From contig NZ_VTWU01000001.1 of assembly GCF_008727865.1 (NCBI RefSeq), forward strand, positions 1 to 64,000: 64,000 nt of DNA, in the 5' to 3' direction. Shown in pieces: positions 34,300-43,273 of the stretch (the stretch's first letter is position 1; the number at the start of each line of letters is the position of its first letter). The stretch comes from Hymenobacter busanensis. GTDB taxonomy: Bacteria > Bacteroidota > Bacteroidia > Cytophagales > Hymenobacteraceae. Made by a program: the position numbers and the translations under genes. The notes under the pieces are model-generated. The model ran no database searches, was not told where the DNA came from, and saw only the letters and a list, made by a program, of their open reading frames with translations.

Positions 34300-34836
34300 T
34301 CAGGATCGGGCTGCAAACTTAGACAGACTTTCGCGGATGCGCAAGAGGTAGCGACGCTTCAGGTAGTAGGTGCGCGCTTGCAGCAAGGCCGCGGGGCGCT
34401 GCTCGTTGGGCAGTGCGGTGTAGCCCGCCAGCACCGGCTGAACTTCCGTTTCCAACTCGTTCTCAAGGCGGTCGACCTCGGCTTGGACCTGCGCGGCTAC
34501 GGCCGGATCGGGCTCAAACTCCAACTCCATGAGCTGTTCGTTGAGCTCCATTACTTCCATTAAAAAATCGGCAGGCAGCTCCTGTTTGCCTTCCTCCAGT
34601 AAGCCGTGGCGCTGCAAAATGTACTGCAGGCGCAGGTCAAAGTCCGAAAGCGTGCGGTAGGCGTTGGTGTTCTGCGTCGAAAGGTCGAGCATGCGCTGCT
34701 GCTCCTCGGGCGCAGCCGTGGCGTGAAAATCGGGGTGATACTGGCGGCTGAGGGCGTAGTATTTGACTTTGAGGGCTTTTTCGTCGAGCAGAAAGCTTTC
34801 GGGCAACTCGTAGAACGCGAAATAATCGGGGGTCAT
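34300..34836 (-). CDS. hscB: Fe-S assembly co-chaperone HscB (J-domain)
   Basis: A 178-residue protein with an N-terminal J-domain (YFAFYELPESF, HPD in RQYHPDFH) and a C-terminal helical domain (ELPADFLMEVMELNEQLMEL) that binds the IscU scaffold. It stimulates the HscA ATPase during iron-sulfur cluster transfer. The ATG at 34836 gives the normal family length; the frame upstream lacks protein character. No other isc genes are adjacent. Confidence 0.92.
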   Translation of the reverse strand: MTPDYFAFYELPESFLLDEKALKVKYYALSRQYHPDFHATAAPEEQQRMLDLSTQNTNAYRTLSDFDLRLQYILQRHGLLEEGKQELPADFLMEVMELNEQLMELEFEPDPAVAAQVQAEVDRLENELETEVQPVLAGYTALPNEQRPAALLQARTYYLKRRYLLRIRESLSKFAARS

Positions 34837-34977
34837 GGCAGGGGCACGGCAAAACGGGGCCGCGTGAGGGTGAAAGCGGCTGCGCGCAGCGGCGCGGGCA
34901 AACCAACGGAGTTGTACGGCGCTGCGACTGGCTGGGTAGGGCACAGTCAAACTGACTTCAGCCCGTCCGTCGTTCGG

Positions 34978-35304
34978 CTACAAAACCGACTCGGGCGGCG
35001 GCAGTTGCGCGGTGGCGGCCGTAACAGGGTTAACCGAAAAAGCCAACGGAGGTTCGGCAAACAGCCGTTTGGTAGCGGGCCACACTTCGCCAAACAGCGC
35101 GGAGCGGCGGTACGCATCGAGGTCGGCGGCGGAATTCCAGTGGCTGTGGGTGCAGAACACATGCGGCAGGGCGGCATCCTGCCACAACTCCATGTGGCGG
35201 CAGCCGGGCTGCTGCCGAATCCGGTCTTCGGAGGCCTGAAACACGCGCAGAAACTCGGGCACGGCCTCGGGCCGGAACGTCATGCGCACGATGCGGATTA
35301 GCAT
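34978..35304 (-). CDS. Antibiotic biosynthesis monooxygenase (ABM) domain protein
   Basis: A 108-residue dimeric alpha-beta barrel protein: MLIRIVRMTFRPEAVPEFL, QQPGCRHMELWQD and FCTHSHWNSAADLDAYRRS are typical of the ABM/quinol monooxygenase fold. Members include heme-degrading and quinone-modifying enzymes, and many have no known role; nothing here identifies a substrate. It is cytoplasmic and lies 141 bp upstream of hscB on the same strand. Confidence 0.85.
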   Translation of the reverse strand: MLIRIVRMTFRPEAVPEFLRVFQASEDRIRQQPGCRHMELWQDAALPHVFCTHSHWNSAADLDAYRRSALFGEVWPATKRLFAEPPLAFSVNPVTAATAQLPPPESVL

Positions 35305-35393
35305 GATTGTTAAATTGTTTGGATTGCTAACTGGCTGTTTGCTCTGATGCTGATCGAACGGCTAGCCATTTGATAATGGAGCCATTTAGCAAT

Positions 35394-36167
35394 TTACTCC
35401 GAAGGAAACCGCACGTCTACCTGGGAGTCGAAGTGCAACCCCAGCAGCTCCGAGGCGTGGCCCTGGTTCACGCCAATGCAGAGCATGCCCTGGCTGTTGT
35501 AAATGCCTACGGCGTCGCCGGGGTCGGCGGCCTGGTAGTGCGTAGCCAGCCCGCGCACCACTTCGCGGGCGAAGTGCACCGTGAACGGCCGGCCGTGGCC
35601 CACGGCCTCGATGGCGGTGCGCGAAATGTTGGTGACAAGGTTGCCGTAGTGGTCGATGTGCACCACGTGGCCCGTAATGCGGTGGTCCTGCAGGCGCAGC
35701 TGGCGGTTGAGGAGCTGGTAGAGCTCGGTGCTGAGCGGGCCGAGGTCGGTGAGGGGCTTGCCCTGGGCGAGGTGCGCGGCGGCGGGCGCCAGCACGTCGC
35801 GGGTGGGAGAGGCAGGCCAGGCGGCAGGCATGGGCAGGCGCACGAGGTCGTCGGGACGGCCGTCGGTGAGCAAAGTCAGAATGCCGTTGTCGGCGGCCAC
35901 AAAGTAGTGCCCGCGCCATGCGGCCGCCACCCAGCCGCGCTTGGCCCCGCCGTGGTCGTCGACGCCGATGAGGTGTGTGGTACCCTCCGGGAAATCACTG
36001 AACACGGCGCAGAGCACGTGCACGGCGTGGGGCACGTTGTAGGGCTCGATGGCGTGCGTGATGTCGAGCACCGGCACGGCGGGGGCCAGGTGCAGCAGGC
36101 GGGCCTTCACGGCGGCCACGTAATGGTCGCGGTAGCCGAAGTCCGAGAGGAACGTAATCAGGCCCAT
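35394..36167 (-). CDS. SAM hydroxide adenosyltransferase (DUF62 family)
   Basis: A 257-residue protein related to fluorinase and chlorinase that hydrolyses S-adenosylmethionine to adenosine and methionine. The N-terminus MGLITFLSDFGYRDHYVAAV, DITHAIEPYNV, the loop VVADNG-like FVAADNGILTLL and IDHYGNLVTNI are family hallmarks. Start at 36167 is fixed by this N-terminus. It is divergent from the phoH gene. Confidence 0.93.
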   Translation of the reverse strand: MGLITFLSDFGYRDHYVAAVKARLLHLAPAVPVLDITHAIEPYNVPHAVHVLCAVFSDFPEGTTHLIGVDDHGGAKRGWVAAAWRGHYFVAADNGILTLLTDGRPDDLVRLPMPAAWPASPTRDVLAPAAAHLAQGKPLTDLGPLSTELYQLLNRQLRLQDHRITGHVVHIDHYGNLVTNISRTAIEAVGHGRPFTVHFAREVVRGLATHYQAADPGDAVGIYNSQGMLCIGVNQGHASELLGLHFDSQVDVRFPSE

Positions 36168-36314
36168 TGACCGTTTCAGAGAAGATTGCGTACTATTGGT
36201 TTGAAGCCCTTGCGGAGGCGGCAAAAGTAGGCAATCGGCCCGGACTGACCGCTCAGCAGGTGGGCCGCTTTTCTCTCTTCACTGCGCTTTTTGCGCTTTT
36301 TTCTCCCCACTAGC

Positions 36315-37385
36315 TTGGTCGAAAAAGTCATCACGCTCGAGAACGTCTCGCTCATCGACTTCCTGGGCCCCGATAATCAGAATATCCGCCAGCTGGCGGC
36401 CGCCTTTCCGGGCAGCAAAATCATTTCGCGCGGCAACGAAATAAAGATTCAGGGCCAGACCCCCGTTATCCAGCGCATCAACGACATCCTGTCCTCGCTC
36501 ATCGAGCACTACCACCAGTTTGGGCAGGTGACCGACAAAACCGTTTCGCAGTTTATCGGCTCGTCGGACGACGAGTTGGAGGACGCCCGCATGGCCGCCG
36601 CGCCCGATGTTATTCTGTTCGGCGCCAAGGGCGGCATCATCAAGGCCCGCACCGCCAACCAGCAACGACTGGTGGATGCGGTCCTGAAAAACGACCTCGT
36701 GTTTGCCCTCGGGCCGGCCGGTACCGGCAAAACCTACATTTCGGTGGCCCTGGCCGTGCGCGCGCTCAAAAACAAAGAGGTCAAAAAAATCATCATTTCG
36801 CGCCCCGTGGTGGAAGCCGGCGAAAGCCTCGGCTTTTTGCCCGGCGACATGAAGGAGAAAGTCGACCCCTACCTGCGCCCGATTTACGACGCGCTGGAGG
36901 ACATGCTGCCGCCCGAGAAGTTCAAGTTCTACCTGGAGAACAAAACCATCGAAATTGCGCCGCTGGCCTACATGCGCGGCCGCACGCTCAACCACGCCTT
37001 CGTGCTGCTCGACGAGGCCCAGAACACCACGCCCTCGCAGCTGAAGATGTTTCTGACCCGCATGGGCCCGAACGCCAAAGTGATGGTGAACGGCGACCAA
37101 AGCCAGGTGGATTTGCCCACCAAGCAGAAGTCGGGCCTGGGTGAGGCACTAGATATTCTGCGCGACGTGAAGGGCATCGGCTTCGTGGAAATGACTGCCG
37201 AAGACGTGGTGCGTCACCGGTTGGTGAAGGAAATCGTGTACGCCTACGACAAATTCGACGCCGACCAGAAGCGCGCCCAGGCCGAGCGCCCGGTGCGCCC
37301 CGCCCGCTACTACCAGCCCGGCCAGCGCCCCGAAAGCGAAGATTTGCCGACCGAGCAATTGCCCGTGAACCACGAGCAGAGCTAG
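36315..37385 (+). CDS. phoH: PhoH family ATPase
   Basis: A protein of about 356 residues with an N-terminal KH-like region (ENVSLIDFLG, FPGSKIISRGNEIKIQG) and the PhoH ATPase domain: Walker A GPAGTGKTYISVALAV, RPVVEAGESLGFLPGD and Walker B AFVLLDEAQNTTPSQ. PhoH proteins are cytoplasmic, RNA-related ATPases, implicated in ribosome or RNA metabolism. No ATG is available; TTG at 36315 gives the usual N-terminus VEKVITLENVSL, and TTG at 36291 is the alternative. Confidence 0.92.
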   Translation: MVEKVITLENVSLIDFLGPDNQNIRQLAAAFPGSKIISRGNEIKIQGQTPVIQRINDILSSLIEHYHQFGQVTDKTVSQFIGSSDDELEDARMAAAPDVILFGAKGGIIKARTANQQRLVDAVLKNDLVFALGPAGTGKTYISVALAVRALKNKEVKKIIISRPVVEAGESLGFLPGDMKEKVDPYLRPIYDALEDMLPPEKFKFYLENKTIEIAPLAYMRGRTLNHAFVLLDEAQNTTPSQLKMFLTRMGPNAKVMVNGDQSQVDLPTKQKSGLGEALDILRDVKGIGFVEMTAEDVVRHRLVKEIVYAYDKFDADQKRAQAERPVRPARYYQPGQRPESEDLPTEQLPVNHEQS

Positions 37386-37480
37386 AACACCGGCTTTACG
37401 AGCTGCGGTTTTTGCCGGCGCGGTAGCTTTGCTGCCGCGCCGGTTTGCTTTGTCCTTGCGTTGCTTCGTTTCTACTTGCC

Positions 37481-37930
37481 ATGACCACCGCCCTCCGCAT
37501 CACCTCGCCAGCCGATTTGGAAGCCGCTTTTGCCATCCGCCACAAGGTGTTCGTGGAAGGACAAGGCGTGCCGCCCGAAAAGGAGCACGACCAGTTTGAC
37601 CAAGCCGGTGCCACCCACTACCTGGCCCGTGCTGCCGACGGCACGCCCTGCGGTGCCGCCCGCTGGCGCCCTACCGAAAACGGGGTGAAGCTGGAGCGCT
37701 TTGCCGTGCTGGAAGCTTACCGCAACCAGCAAGTAGGGGCGGCCTTGTTGCACGCCGTGTTGCGCGATGTAGCCGCCGAGCACCCCGGCGCCGAAGTCTA
37801 CCTGCACGCCCAACTGGGCGCCGTGCGCTTTTACCTGCGCCACGGTTTCGAGACGGCGGGGGAGCAGTTTACCGAGGCAGGCATCGAGCACTACAAAATG
37901 CGCTGGCAGCGGCCCCAAGTGCCTAAGTAG
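37481..37930 (+). CDS. GNAT family N-acetyltransferase (ElaA-like)
   Basis: A 149-residue acetyltransferase. It has the N-terminal AIRHKVFVEGQGVPPEKEHD segment, acetyl-CoA loop region LEAYRNQQVGAALLHAVL and C-terminal AVRFYLRHGFETAGEQFTEA, like the ElaA/YjdJ-type group. It transfers an acetyl group from acetyl-CoA to an unknown amine. The start at 37481 (MTTALRIT) is the first ATG. Confidence 0.92.
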   Translation: MTTALRITSPADLEAAFAIRHKVFVEGQGVPPEKEHDQFDQAGATHYLARAADGTPCGAARWRPTENGVKLERFAVLEAYRNQQVGAALLHAVLRDVAAEHPGAEVYLHAQLGAVRFYLRHGFETAGEQFTEAGIEHYKMRWQRPQVPK

Positions 37931-37960
37931 CCAAGCCGCGGCGGTTTGCGCGGCCCGCAA

Positions 37961-38015
37961 AAATTCCCTAACTCGTAAGCGCCTGCTTCGGCTGGAATTA
38001 CGGGTTAGGGAATTT
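37961..38015. terminator. Long-loop hairpin after the GNAT gene
   Basis: AAATTCCCTAACTCGTAA (37961-37978) pairs with TTACGGGTTAGGGAATTT (37998-38015) with a single G-T wobble; it is followed by CTTTTC. Probably the terminator of the GNAT gene. Confidence 0.7.
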
Positions 38016-38034
38016 CTTTTCGGATTGCTTAAGC

Positions 38035-40317
38035 ATGGGTATTCATTCGACTACCATTCCGTGGGCCACGCACCCCGCCGTGCGCCTGGTTATGGCTCTG
38101 CTGGCGGGCATTATCGGTTGGTTTTACTGGGGTGCGCAACTGCCCGAACTGCTGCCGGGGCTGGCTGTGGCCGTGGCGCTGTACCTGGCCGTGCACATCG
38201 GCGCAGCCCGCCACAACCGGCCGTGGCTTAACGATGTGGTAGGTATTCTGGCTTTGCTCACGGTGATGCTGGCCGGCACCACGGCCGCACAGCACGCTAC
38301 CGAAAGCCGCCAGCCCGACCACCTCTACCAGCAAGGCAGCATCGAGTTCTACCGGGCCGTGGTCGACGATTACACCGTGGAGCGTCCCAATACCTATGCC
38401 ACCACGCTGCGTGTTTCGGCGGTGCGGGTGGCAGGCCAGTGGCGGCCGGCTTGCGGCGGCATTCGTATTTCCGTGCCGCGCTACGAGGCCGGGGCTCAGG
38501 CGCCCCGTTACGGCCAGGTGTGGCTGGTGCGCGGCGCGCCCGCCCCGGCCAAAGCCCCGCTTAACCCCGGCGAATTCGACTACCGCCGCTACCTTGCCTA
38601 CCACCAGATTTACCACCAGCAGTTCATTCACCCCGACCAATACCGCGTGGTGGCGCTGGCGCCGCCCAGTTGGCTGCGCTATTACAGCATGCAGGCCGCC
38701 CGCCACCTCGACGGCGTCTTTCGGCGCTACGTGAAGGGCAAGCGCGAATTTGCCATTGCCGATGCCCTGGTGCTGGGCCTGAAGGACGACGTGGACGACG
38801 AAACCAAAAAGGCGTATTCCAGCACCGGCACCACGCACATTATGGCCGTGTCGGGTTTGCAGGTGGGGTTGTTGTTTGTGGTGCTGCAGTGGCTGCTCCA
38901 GCGGTTTTTCGGCCGCACACGCGGGTTTCGGTACTGGTCGGCGGCGGTGGGGCTGCTAGTCATTTGGGCCTACGCGTTTCTGACGGGGCTCTCGGCCTCG
39001 GTGCTGCGGGCGGCGGTCATGTTCACCTTTGTGGTGGTGGCCAAAGCCGCCGGCCGGCAGAGCAACATGTACAACACGCTGTCGGTGGCCGCTTTCTGCC
39101 TGCTGCTCTACGACCCATACCTGATTGTGGACGTGGGCTTTCAGCTCTCGTTCCTGGCCGTGCTCAGCATCGTGTACCTGCAGCCGCGCATTTCGGCCTG
39201 GCTCGATATCCAGGAATGGGCCGCCGCCCAGCGCCGCCCGTGGCACCCGCGCTGGCGGCAGCGGCTGATGCGCTGGTCGGCGTGGTCGGCCGATAAAGTG
39301 TGGGAAGCGGTGGCCCTGTCGTTGGCGGCACAAGTAGCCACGTTCCCGCTGGGGCTGTTCTACTTTCACCAGTTTCCGCTCAACTTCCTGCTGTCGAACC
39401 TCATAGCCGTACCCATTTCATCGATTGCGCTGTACGTGGGTCTGTTCCTGCAAGCCGTGGCCTTGCCCATCGAATGGGTGGCCGCTCAGGTGGATGCCGA
39501 CTGGCTGTTGTGGGTGCCGCGCGGCATCGGGTGGGTGTTCGAGAAGCTCATCTGGTGCTTCAACGAGTACATCGTGTTTGTCGGCAACTCACTGCCGGGC
39601 GCCTTGGTGCAGGGTATTCACCTCACGCCCGGCCAAGCGTGGTTATTGTACCTGCTGATTGCCTTGGTTTTAGCCTTTGCCGCGTGGCGCAAACTGGCTT
39701 GGCTCGGCGCCGTTGTGGCCGGAGCACTCATCTTCTCCGCCAGCCGGGTAGTGGAAGCCCGGCAGGTAGCCGCCGACCGGCGCCTCGTCGTCTACAGCAT
39801 TCCGCGCCGCTCGGCCCTGGGCCTGCACGACGGCGCCGCGGCCCTGGTCATCACCCCCGATTCGTTGCCACTCAACGAAACCGAGCGCACCTACCGCGTG
39901 CTGCCCGGCCTGATTGAGCGCGACAACCGCCACGTGCGCTACGCTGCTGGCTGGCCCGCTGCCGAGGTGGCCGTGCGCCAAATCGGCCCTGGTGGCCCGG
40001 TGCTGCTCACTTGGCACGGCCGGCGCGTGGCCTGGGTCAGCGGCAAGCTGTGGAAAGGGCAGCGCCCGGTGTCTGTAGAGGCCGTGGTGCTGCGCCGCAA
40101 CGCCCGCGTGTGGCCCGATCAACTGGCGGCCACGTTCGGCACCAATGCCTTGGTCATTTTCGATTCGTCGTGCCGCACGTGGTACGTAGAGAAAATGACG
40201 CCCCAACTGCGGGCGGCAGGCCTGCGCGTGCACGACGTAACCATGCAGGGTGCCTGGGTGCAACCCATCAAAAATGCCGAAAGCAACCCCCGAGCGACGT
40301 TAGCGCGAGTAGATTAG
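38035..40317 (+). CDS. comEC: ComEC/Rec2 family DNA-uptake channel protein
   Basis: A 760-residue polytopic membrane protein. Two or three N-terminal helices and an OB-like periplasmic domain (about 95-210) precede the competence domain (ALVLGLKDDVDDETKKAYSS, GTTHIMAVSGLQVGLLF, FQLSFLAVLSIVYLQPR), which forms the single-stranded DNA channel during transformation. The C-terminal region (about 580-755) sits where a metallo-beta-lactamase-like nuclease is found in full-length ComEC but shows no HxHxDH motif, so it appears catalytically dead. No other competence genes are adjacent. Confidence 0.9.
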   Translation: MGIHSTTIPWATHPAVRLVMALLAGIIGWFYWGAQLPELLPGLAVAVALYLAVHIGAARHNRPWLNDVVGILALLTVMLAGTTAAQHATESRQPDHLYQQGSIEFYRAVVDDYTVERPNTYATTLRVSAVRVAGQWRPACGGIRISVPRYEAGAQAPRYGQVWLVRGAPAPAKAPLNPGEFDYRRYLAYHQIYHQQFIHPDQYRVVALAPPSWLRYYSMQAARHLDGVFRRYVKGKREFAIADALVLGLKDDVDDETKKAYSSTGTTHIMAVSGLQVGLLFVVLQWLLQRFFGRTRGFRYWSAAVGLLVIWAYAFLTGLSASVLRAAVMFTFVVVAKAAGRQSNMYNTLSVAAFCLLLYDPYLIVDVGFQLSFLAVLSIVYLQPRISAWLDIQEWAAAQRRPWHPRWRQRLMRWSAWSADKVWEAVALSLAAQVATFPLGLFYFHQFPLNFLLSNLIAVPISSIALYVGLFLQAVALPIEWVAAQVDADWLLWVPRGIGWVFEKLIWCFNEYIVFVGNSLPGALVQGIHLTPGQAWLLYLLIALVLAFAAWRKLAWLGAVVAGALIFSASRVVEARQVAADRRLVVYSIPRRSALGLHDGAAALVITPDSLPLNETERTYRVLPGLIERDNRHVRYAAGWPAAEVAVRQIGPGGPVLLTWHGRRVAWVSGKLWKGQRPVSVEAVVLRRNARVWPDQLAATFGTNALVIFDSSCRTWYVEKMTPQLRAAGLRVHDVTMQGAWVQPIKNAESNPRATLARVD

Positions 40318-40531
40318 CGCCCGAGTGCACCAAAGCGCTGCGGATTTCGTAACTAGACCACAACCCGACTCCGCACGCGGGCCGTGCATATTGTCGCATC
40401 ATTTTTGTTAGGTTTGACCTGAGCCCGCATTCGGGCCGCTGCCGCGCTTTGGGCCGTTTCGGCCCCGCTTCTTCCTGATGAAGAACATGGCGCCCCGAGC
40501 GGCCTGCCCACACCCCACCACGCAACAACTC

Positions 40532-41341
40532 ATGGAAGATATGGCTACCCAAGAGCTGGAAGCGCTGCAGTACATTCGCTACGAAGCGCACGAGGCCATC
40601 GGCTACATCACGCTCAACCGCCCCGAAAAACGCAACGCCCTGAGTTCCGAGCTGGTTTCGGAGCTCAAGCAGGCCTTTGAATTTGCCGAAAACGACCCGG
40701 CTTGCAAAGTCGTGGTGCTGCGCGCCGAGGGCCCGGCCTTCTGCGCCGGCGCCGATCTGGCCTACATTCAGGAGCTGCAGAGCTTCGGCTACACCGATAA
40801 CCTGGCCGATTCGACGCACCTGATGCAGCTGTTTCACCAGATCTACACGCTCAAGAAAGTGGTCATTGCCCAGGTGCAGGGCCACGCCTTGGCCGGCGGC
40901 TGCGGCCTGGCCACGCTCTGCGACTTTTCGTTTGCCGTGCCCGAGGCCAAGTTTGGCTACACCGAGGTAAAAATCGGTTTCCTGCCGGCCATCGTAAGCG
41001 TATTCCTGCTCCGCAAAATCGGCGAGGCCCGCACCAAACAGCTGCTGCTCACGGGCGACGTCATTTCGGCCGAGAAAGCCGCCGCCTTCAACCTGATCAA
41101 CGAGATTGTGCCCGCCGACCAATTGGCCGAGCACGTGTACCGCTTTGCCCGGCGCCTGTGCGTCGAAAACTCGGGGCAGAGCATGGAAATTACCAAGGAG
41201 ATGATCGGGCGCATTCCCGAACTGCCCCTGGAAGAAAGTCTGCGCTACGCCGCCCGGCTGAACGCCGAAGCCCGCGGCTCGGAAGACTGCCGCCGCGGCA
41301 TCGAGGCGTTCCTGAGCAAGGAGAAGATTACCTGGAACTGA
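40532..41341 (+). CDS. Enoyl-CoA hydratase/isomerase family protein
   Basis: About 269 residues in the crotonase fold: ITLNRPEKRNALSS, oxyanion-hole segments PAFCAGADLAYIQEL and GHALAGGCGLATLCDF, and YTEVKIGFLPAIVS. Methylglutaconyl-CoA hydratase-like and generic enoyl-CoA hydratases share these features; the substrate cannot be told. Starts at 40478, 40532 and 40541 are all in frame; 40532 or 40541 fits family length best. It is followed by a terminator hairpin. Confidence 0.9.
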   Translation: MEDMATQELEALQYIRYEAHEAIGYITLNRPEKRNALSSELVSELKQAFEFAENDPACKVVVLRAEGPAFCAGADLAYIQELQSFGYTDNLADSTHLMQLFHQIYTLKKVVIAQVQGHALAGGCGLATLCDFSFAVPEAKFGYTEVKIGFLPAIVSVFLLRKIGEARTKQLLLTGDVISAEKAAAFNLINEIVPADQLAEHVYRFARRLCVENSGQSMEITKEMIGRIPELPLEESLRYAARLNAEARGSEDCRRGIEAFLSKEKITWN

Positions 41342-41422
41342 TTGGCCGGCTGGGTGTCGGCAACCGCGGCTGAGCGAAATACCAGGCCAGCGGTATATAG
41401 CAAGCGTCTGAAACGAGCGTAA

Positions 41423-41455
41423 CAAAGTGCCACAGCATAACGCTGTGGCACTTTG
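41423..41455 (+). terminator. Terminator of the enoyl-CoA hydratase gene
   Basis: Perfect 14-base arms CAAAGTGCCACAGC and complement around ATAAC, 81 bp after the stop. Confidence 0.75.
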
Positions 41456-41577
41456 CTGTTTAGAGGAGCAAGTAACCGAACCCATTCCCGGCTGCGTATC
41501 TTCCGTATTTCGCACCATTTCAGGTGGTGCGGCCCCGCGTTATTTAAACAACCCGGCTTGGTACCGGTTAGCACCCC

Positions 41578-42096
41578 ATGAACCTCATAGCTGGCGCGGC
41601 CCTCACGGCTGCTACTTTTCTGGGTATGGAATTCGTGGCGTGGTTCATGCACAAATACGTGCTGCACGGCCCGCTGTGGTTTTTGCACCGTTCGCACCAC
41701 GTGCGGCATCCGCACCGTTTCGAGCGCAACGACTTTTTCTTCCTGTTCTACGGTGGCCTTTCCATGTTGCTGATGGTGTACGGCGGCCCCGAAAAAGACT
41801 GGCGCTACTGGGTAGGGCTGGGCGTGGCCGTGTACGGCACGCTCTACTTTTTTGTGCACGACGTGCTCATTCACCGTCGGTTGCCGTTCTGGCGCCGCAC
41901 GCAGAGTGCGTATCTGCGGGCATTGAACATGGCCCACAAAATGCACCACAAAACCTCCGGGCGCGACGGAAGCCAGGAGTTCGGCTTGCTGTGGGTGTCG
42001 CCGAAGTATTTCACATTGGCTGCCCGCCCCCGAGCGGCTGCGTCGTCGGGGCGGCCAACGACAACTGCTGCGCAAGAAGTATCCAAATCGTATTAG
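41578..42096 (+). CDS. crtZ: Beta-carotene hydroxylase
   Basis: A 172-residue membrane di-iron hydroxylase of the fatty-acid-hydroxylase superfamily that adds 3-hydroxyl groups to carotenoid rings. All His clusters are present: HKYVLH, HRSHH, HDVLIHRR and HKMHHK. Three or four membrane helices surround them. It starts the carotenoid region and is followed after 12 bp by the CarH-like regulator, so the two are co-transcribed. The C-terminal 25 residues (AARPRAAASSGRPTTTAAQE) are low complexity. Confidence 0.93.
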   Translation: MNLIAGAALTAATFLGMEFVAWFMHKYVLHGPLWFLHRSHHVRHPHRFERNDFFFLFYGGLSMLLMVYGGPEKDWRYWVGLGVAVYGTLYFFVHDVLIHRRLPFWRRTQSAYLRALNMAHKMHHKTSGRDGSQEFGLLWVSPKYFTLAARPRAAASSGRPTTTAAQEVSKSY

Positions 42097-42108
42097 CCAG
42101 CCAACATC

Positions 42109-43008
42109 GTGGGGCATTTCTCTATTAAAGACCTCGAAAGCCTGTCCGGCATTAAGGCCCACACCATTCGGATGTGGGAGCAGCGCTACGGCGTGCTGCG
42201 CCCAGTGCGGACTGCCACCAACATCCGCACCTATTGCGACTCGGATCTGCGGCGCTTGCTGAACGTGGCCACGTTGTGTGAACGGGGGCAGCGCATTTCG
42301 CAGGTTGCCAGCCTCTCGGAGCAGGAGTTGTGCAGCGCCGTAGCCGCCTGCTGCGACGACCCGCACCAGCACAACCCGCAAATTACGGCCCTGCTCATGG
42401 CCACGCTCGACATGGACGAGCGGCGTTTTAGCTGTACCCTGACCCAAGCCGCGCAGGAGTTGGGTTTTGAAGCGACGGTACTCAATATTATCTACCCGTT
42501 CCTGTACCGTGTCGGTGTGCTTTGGCAAACCGGTAGCCTGAACCCCGCCCAGGAACACATGGCCTCGCACCTGCTGCGGCAGAAGCTGCTGGCCGCCTCC
42601 GACGCGCTGGGCCCATCGGACGAGGACGAGGCGCCGCGCTGGGTGTTGTTTTTGCCTGCCGGCGAGCTGCACGAACTGGCGTTGCTGTTCATGAACTACC
42701 TGCTGCGCGCCCGCGGCCACCACGTGCTCTACCTCGGCCAGAACCTGCCGGTAGAAGAGCTGGCCAGCATTTGCCAGTGCTACCAGCCCCAGCACATTGC
42801 TACGGTACTAACTACCGTTCCCGAGCGCGACCGGCTGCAAACCTTTGTCGACGAGCTAGCCCGGTTGTGCCCCGCCATCGACTTTGTGCTCTACGGCCCG
42901 TTGGTACACCAGCCCGAGTTGCAGCTGCCTACTCGATTCGTGCGCCTACAGCGCATGACCGATTTTATCCAGCTTGCTGAGCAACTGCGCGTTGCAGTCG
43001 TGCGCTAG
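42109..43008 (+). CDS. MerR/B12-binding regulator, CarH-like
   Basis: A 299-residue regulator starting at GTG 42109. Residues 3-70 are a MerR helix-turn-helix (SIKDLESLSGIKAHTIRMWE, QRYGVLRP). The middle and C-terminal parts match the cobalamin-binding modules of CarH: W139-x9-E149-H150 supplies the upper axial His and E186-L-H188 the lower axial His. The later SxL and GG motifs are altered (TVL, YG). CarH is a light receptor that uses adenosylcobalamin and represses carotenoid genes in the dark. Position next to crtZ supports that role here. Confidence 0.88.
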   Translation: MGHFSIKDLESLSGIKAHTIRMWEQRYGVLRPVRTATNIRTYCDSDLRRLLNVATLCERGQRISQVASLSEQELCSAVAACCDDPHQHNPQITALLMATLDMDERRFSCTLTQAAQELGFEATVLNIIYPFLYRVGVLWQTGSLNPAQEHMASHLLRQKLLAASDALGPSDEDEAPRWVLFLPAGELHELALLFMNYLLRARGHHVLYLGQNLPVEELASICQCYQPQHIATVLTTVPERDRLQTFVDELARLCPAIDFVLYGPLVHQPELQLPTRFVRLQRMTDFIQLAEQLRVAVVR

Positions 43009-43231
43009 TGCACTGCAACACGGTTCTTGATGGTTCTGATAGATAAAGCGTTTCGCTATCAGCGTGTTAAGCGCGGCCATTATGTATTGTTCAGCTTATT
43101 CGATACACAGTTCAACTCCGCTGATTGTTATTTTATCGGCTAAGGCAGCGCATTCAACGACCGTTTGGCGGGATTGACCGAATCGGGTGAAAAAAATCTG
43201 GCCATCTACGTATGGTTAGGTAGCAGTTGCG

Positions 43232-43239
43232 TATGTTTG
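43232..43239 (+). promoter_or_regulatory. Possible -7 element before the ECF sigma gene
   Basis: TATGTTTG fits TAnnTTTG, 35 bp before the start codon at 43274, in a 265-bp gap between the regulator and the sigma gene. No clear -33 partner is seen. Confidence 0.3.
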
Positions 43240-43273
43240 TTTAACTTTTGGTCACTAAAAGCTAAACAGGCGT

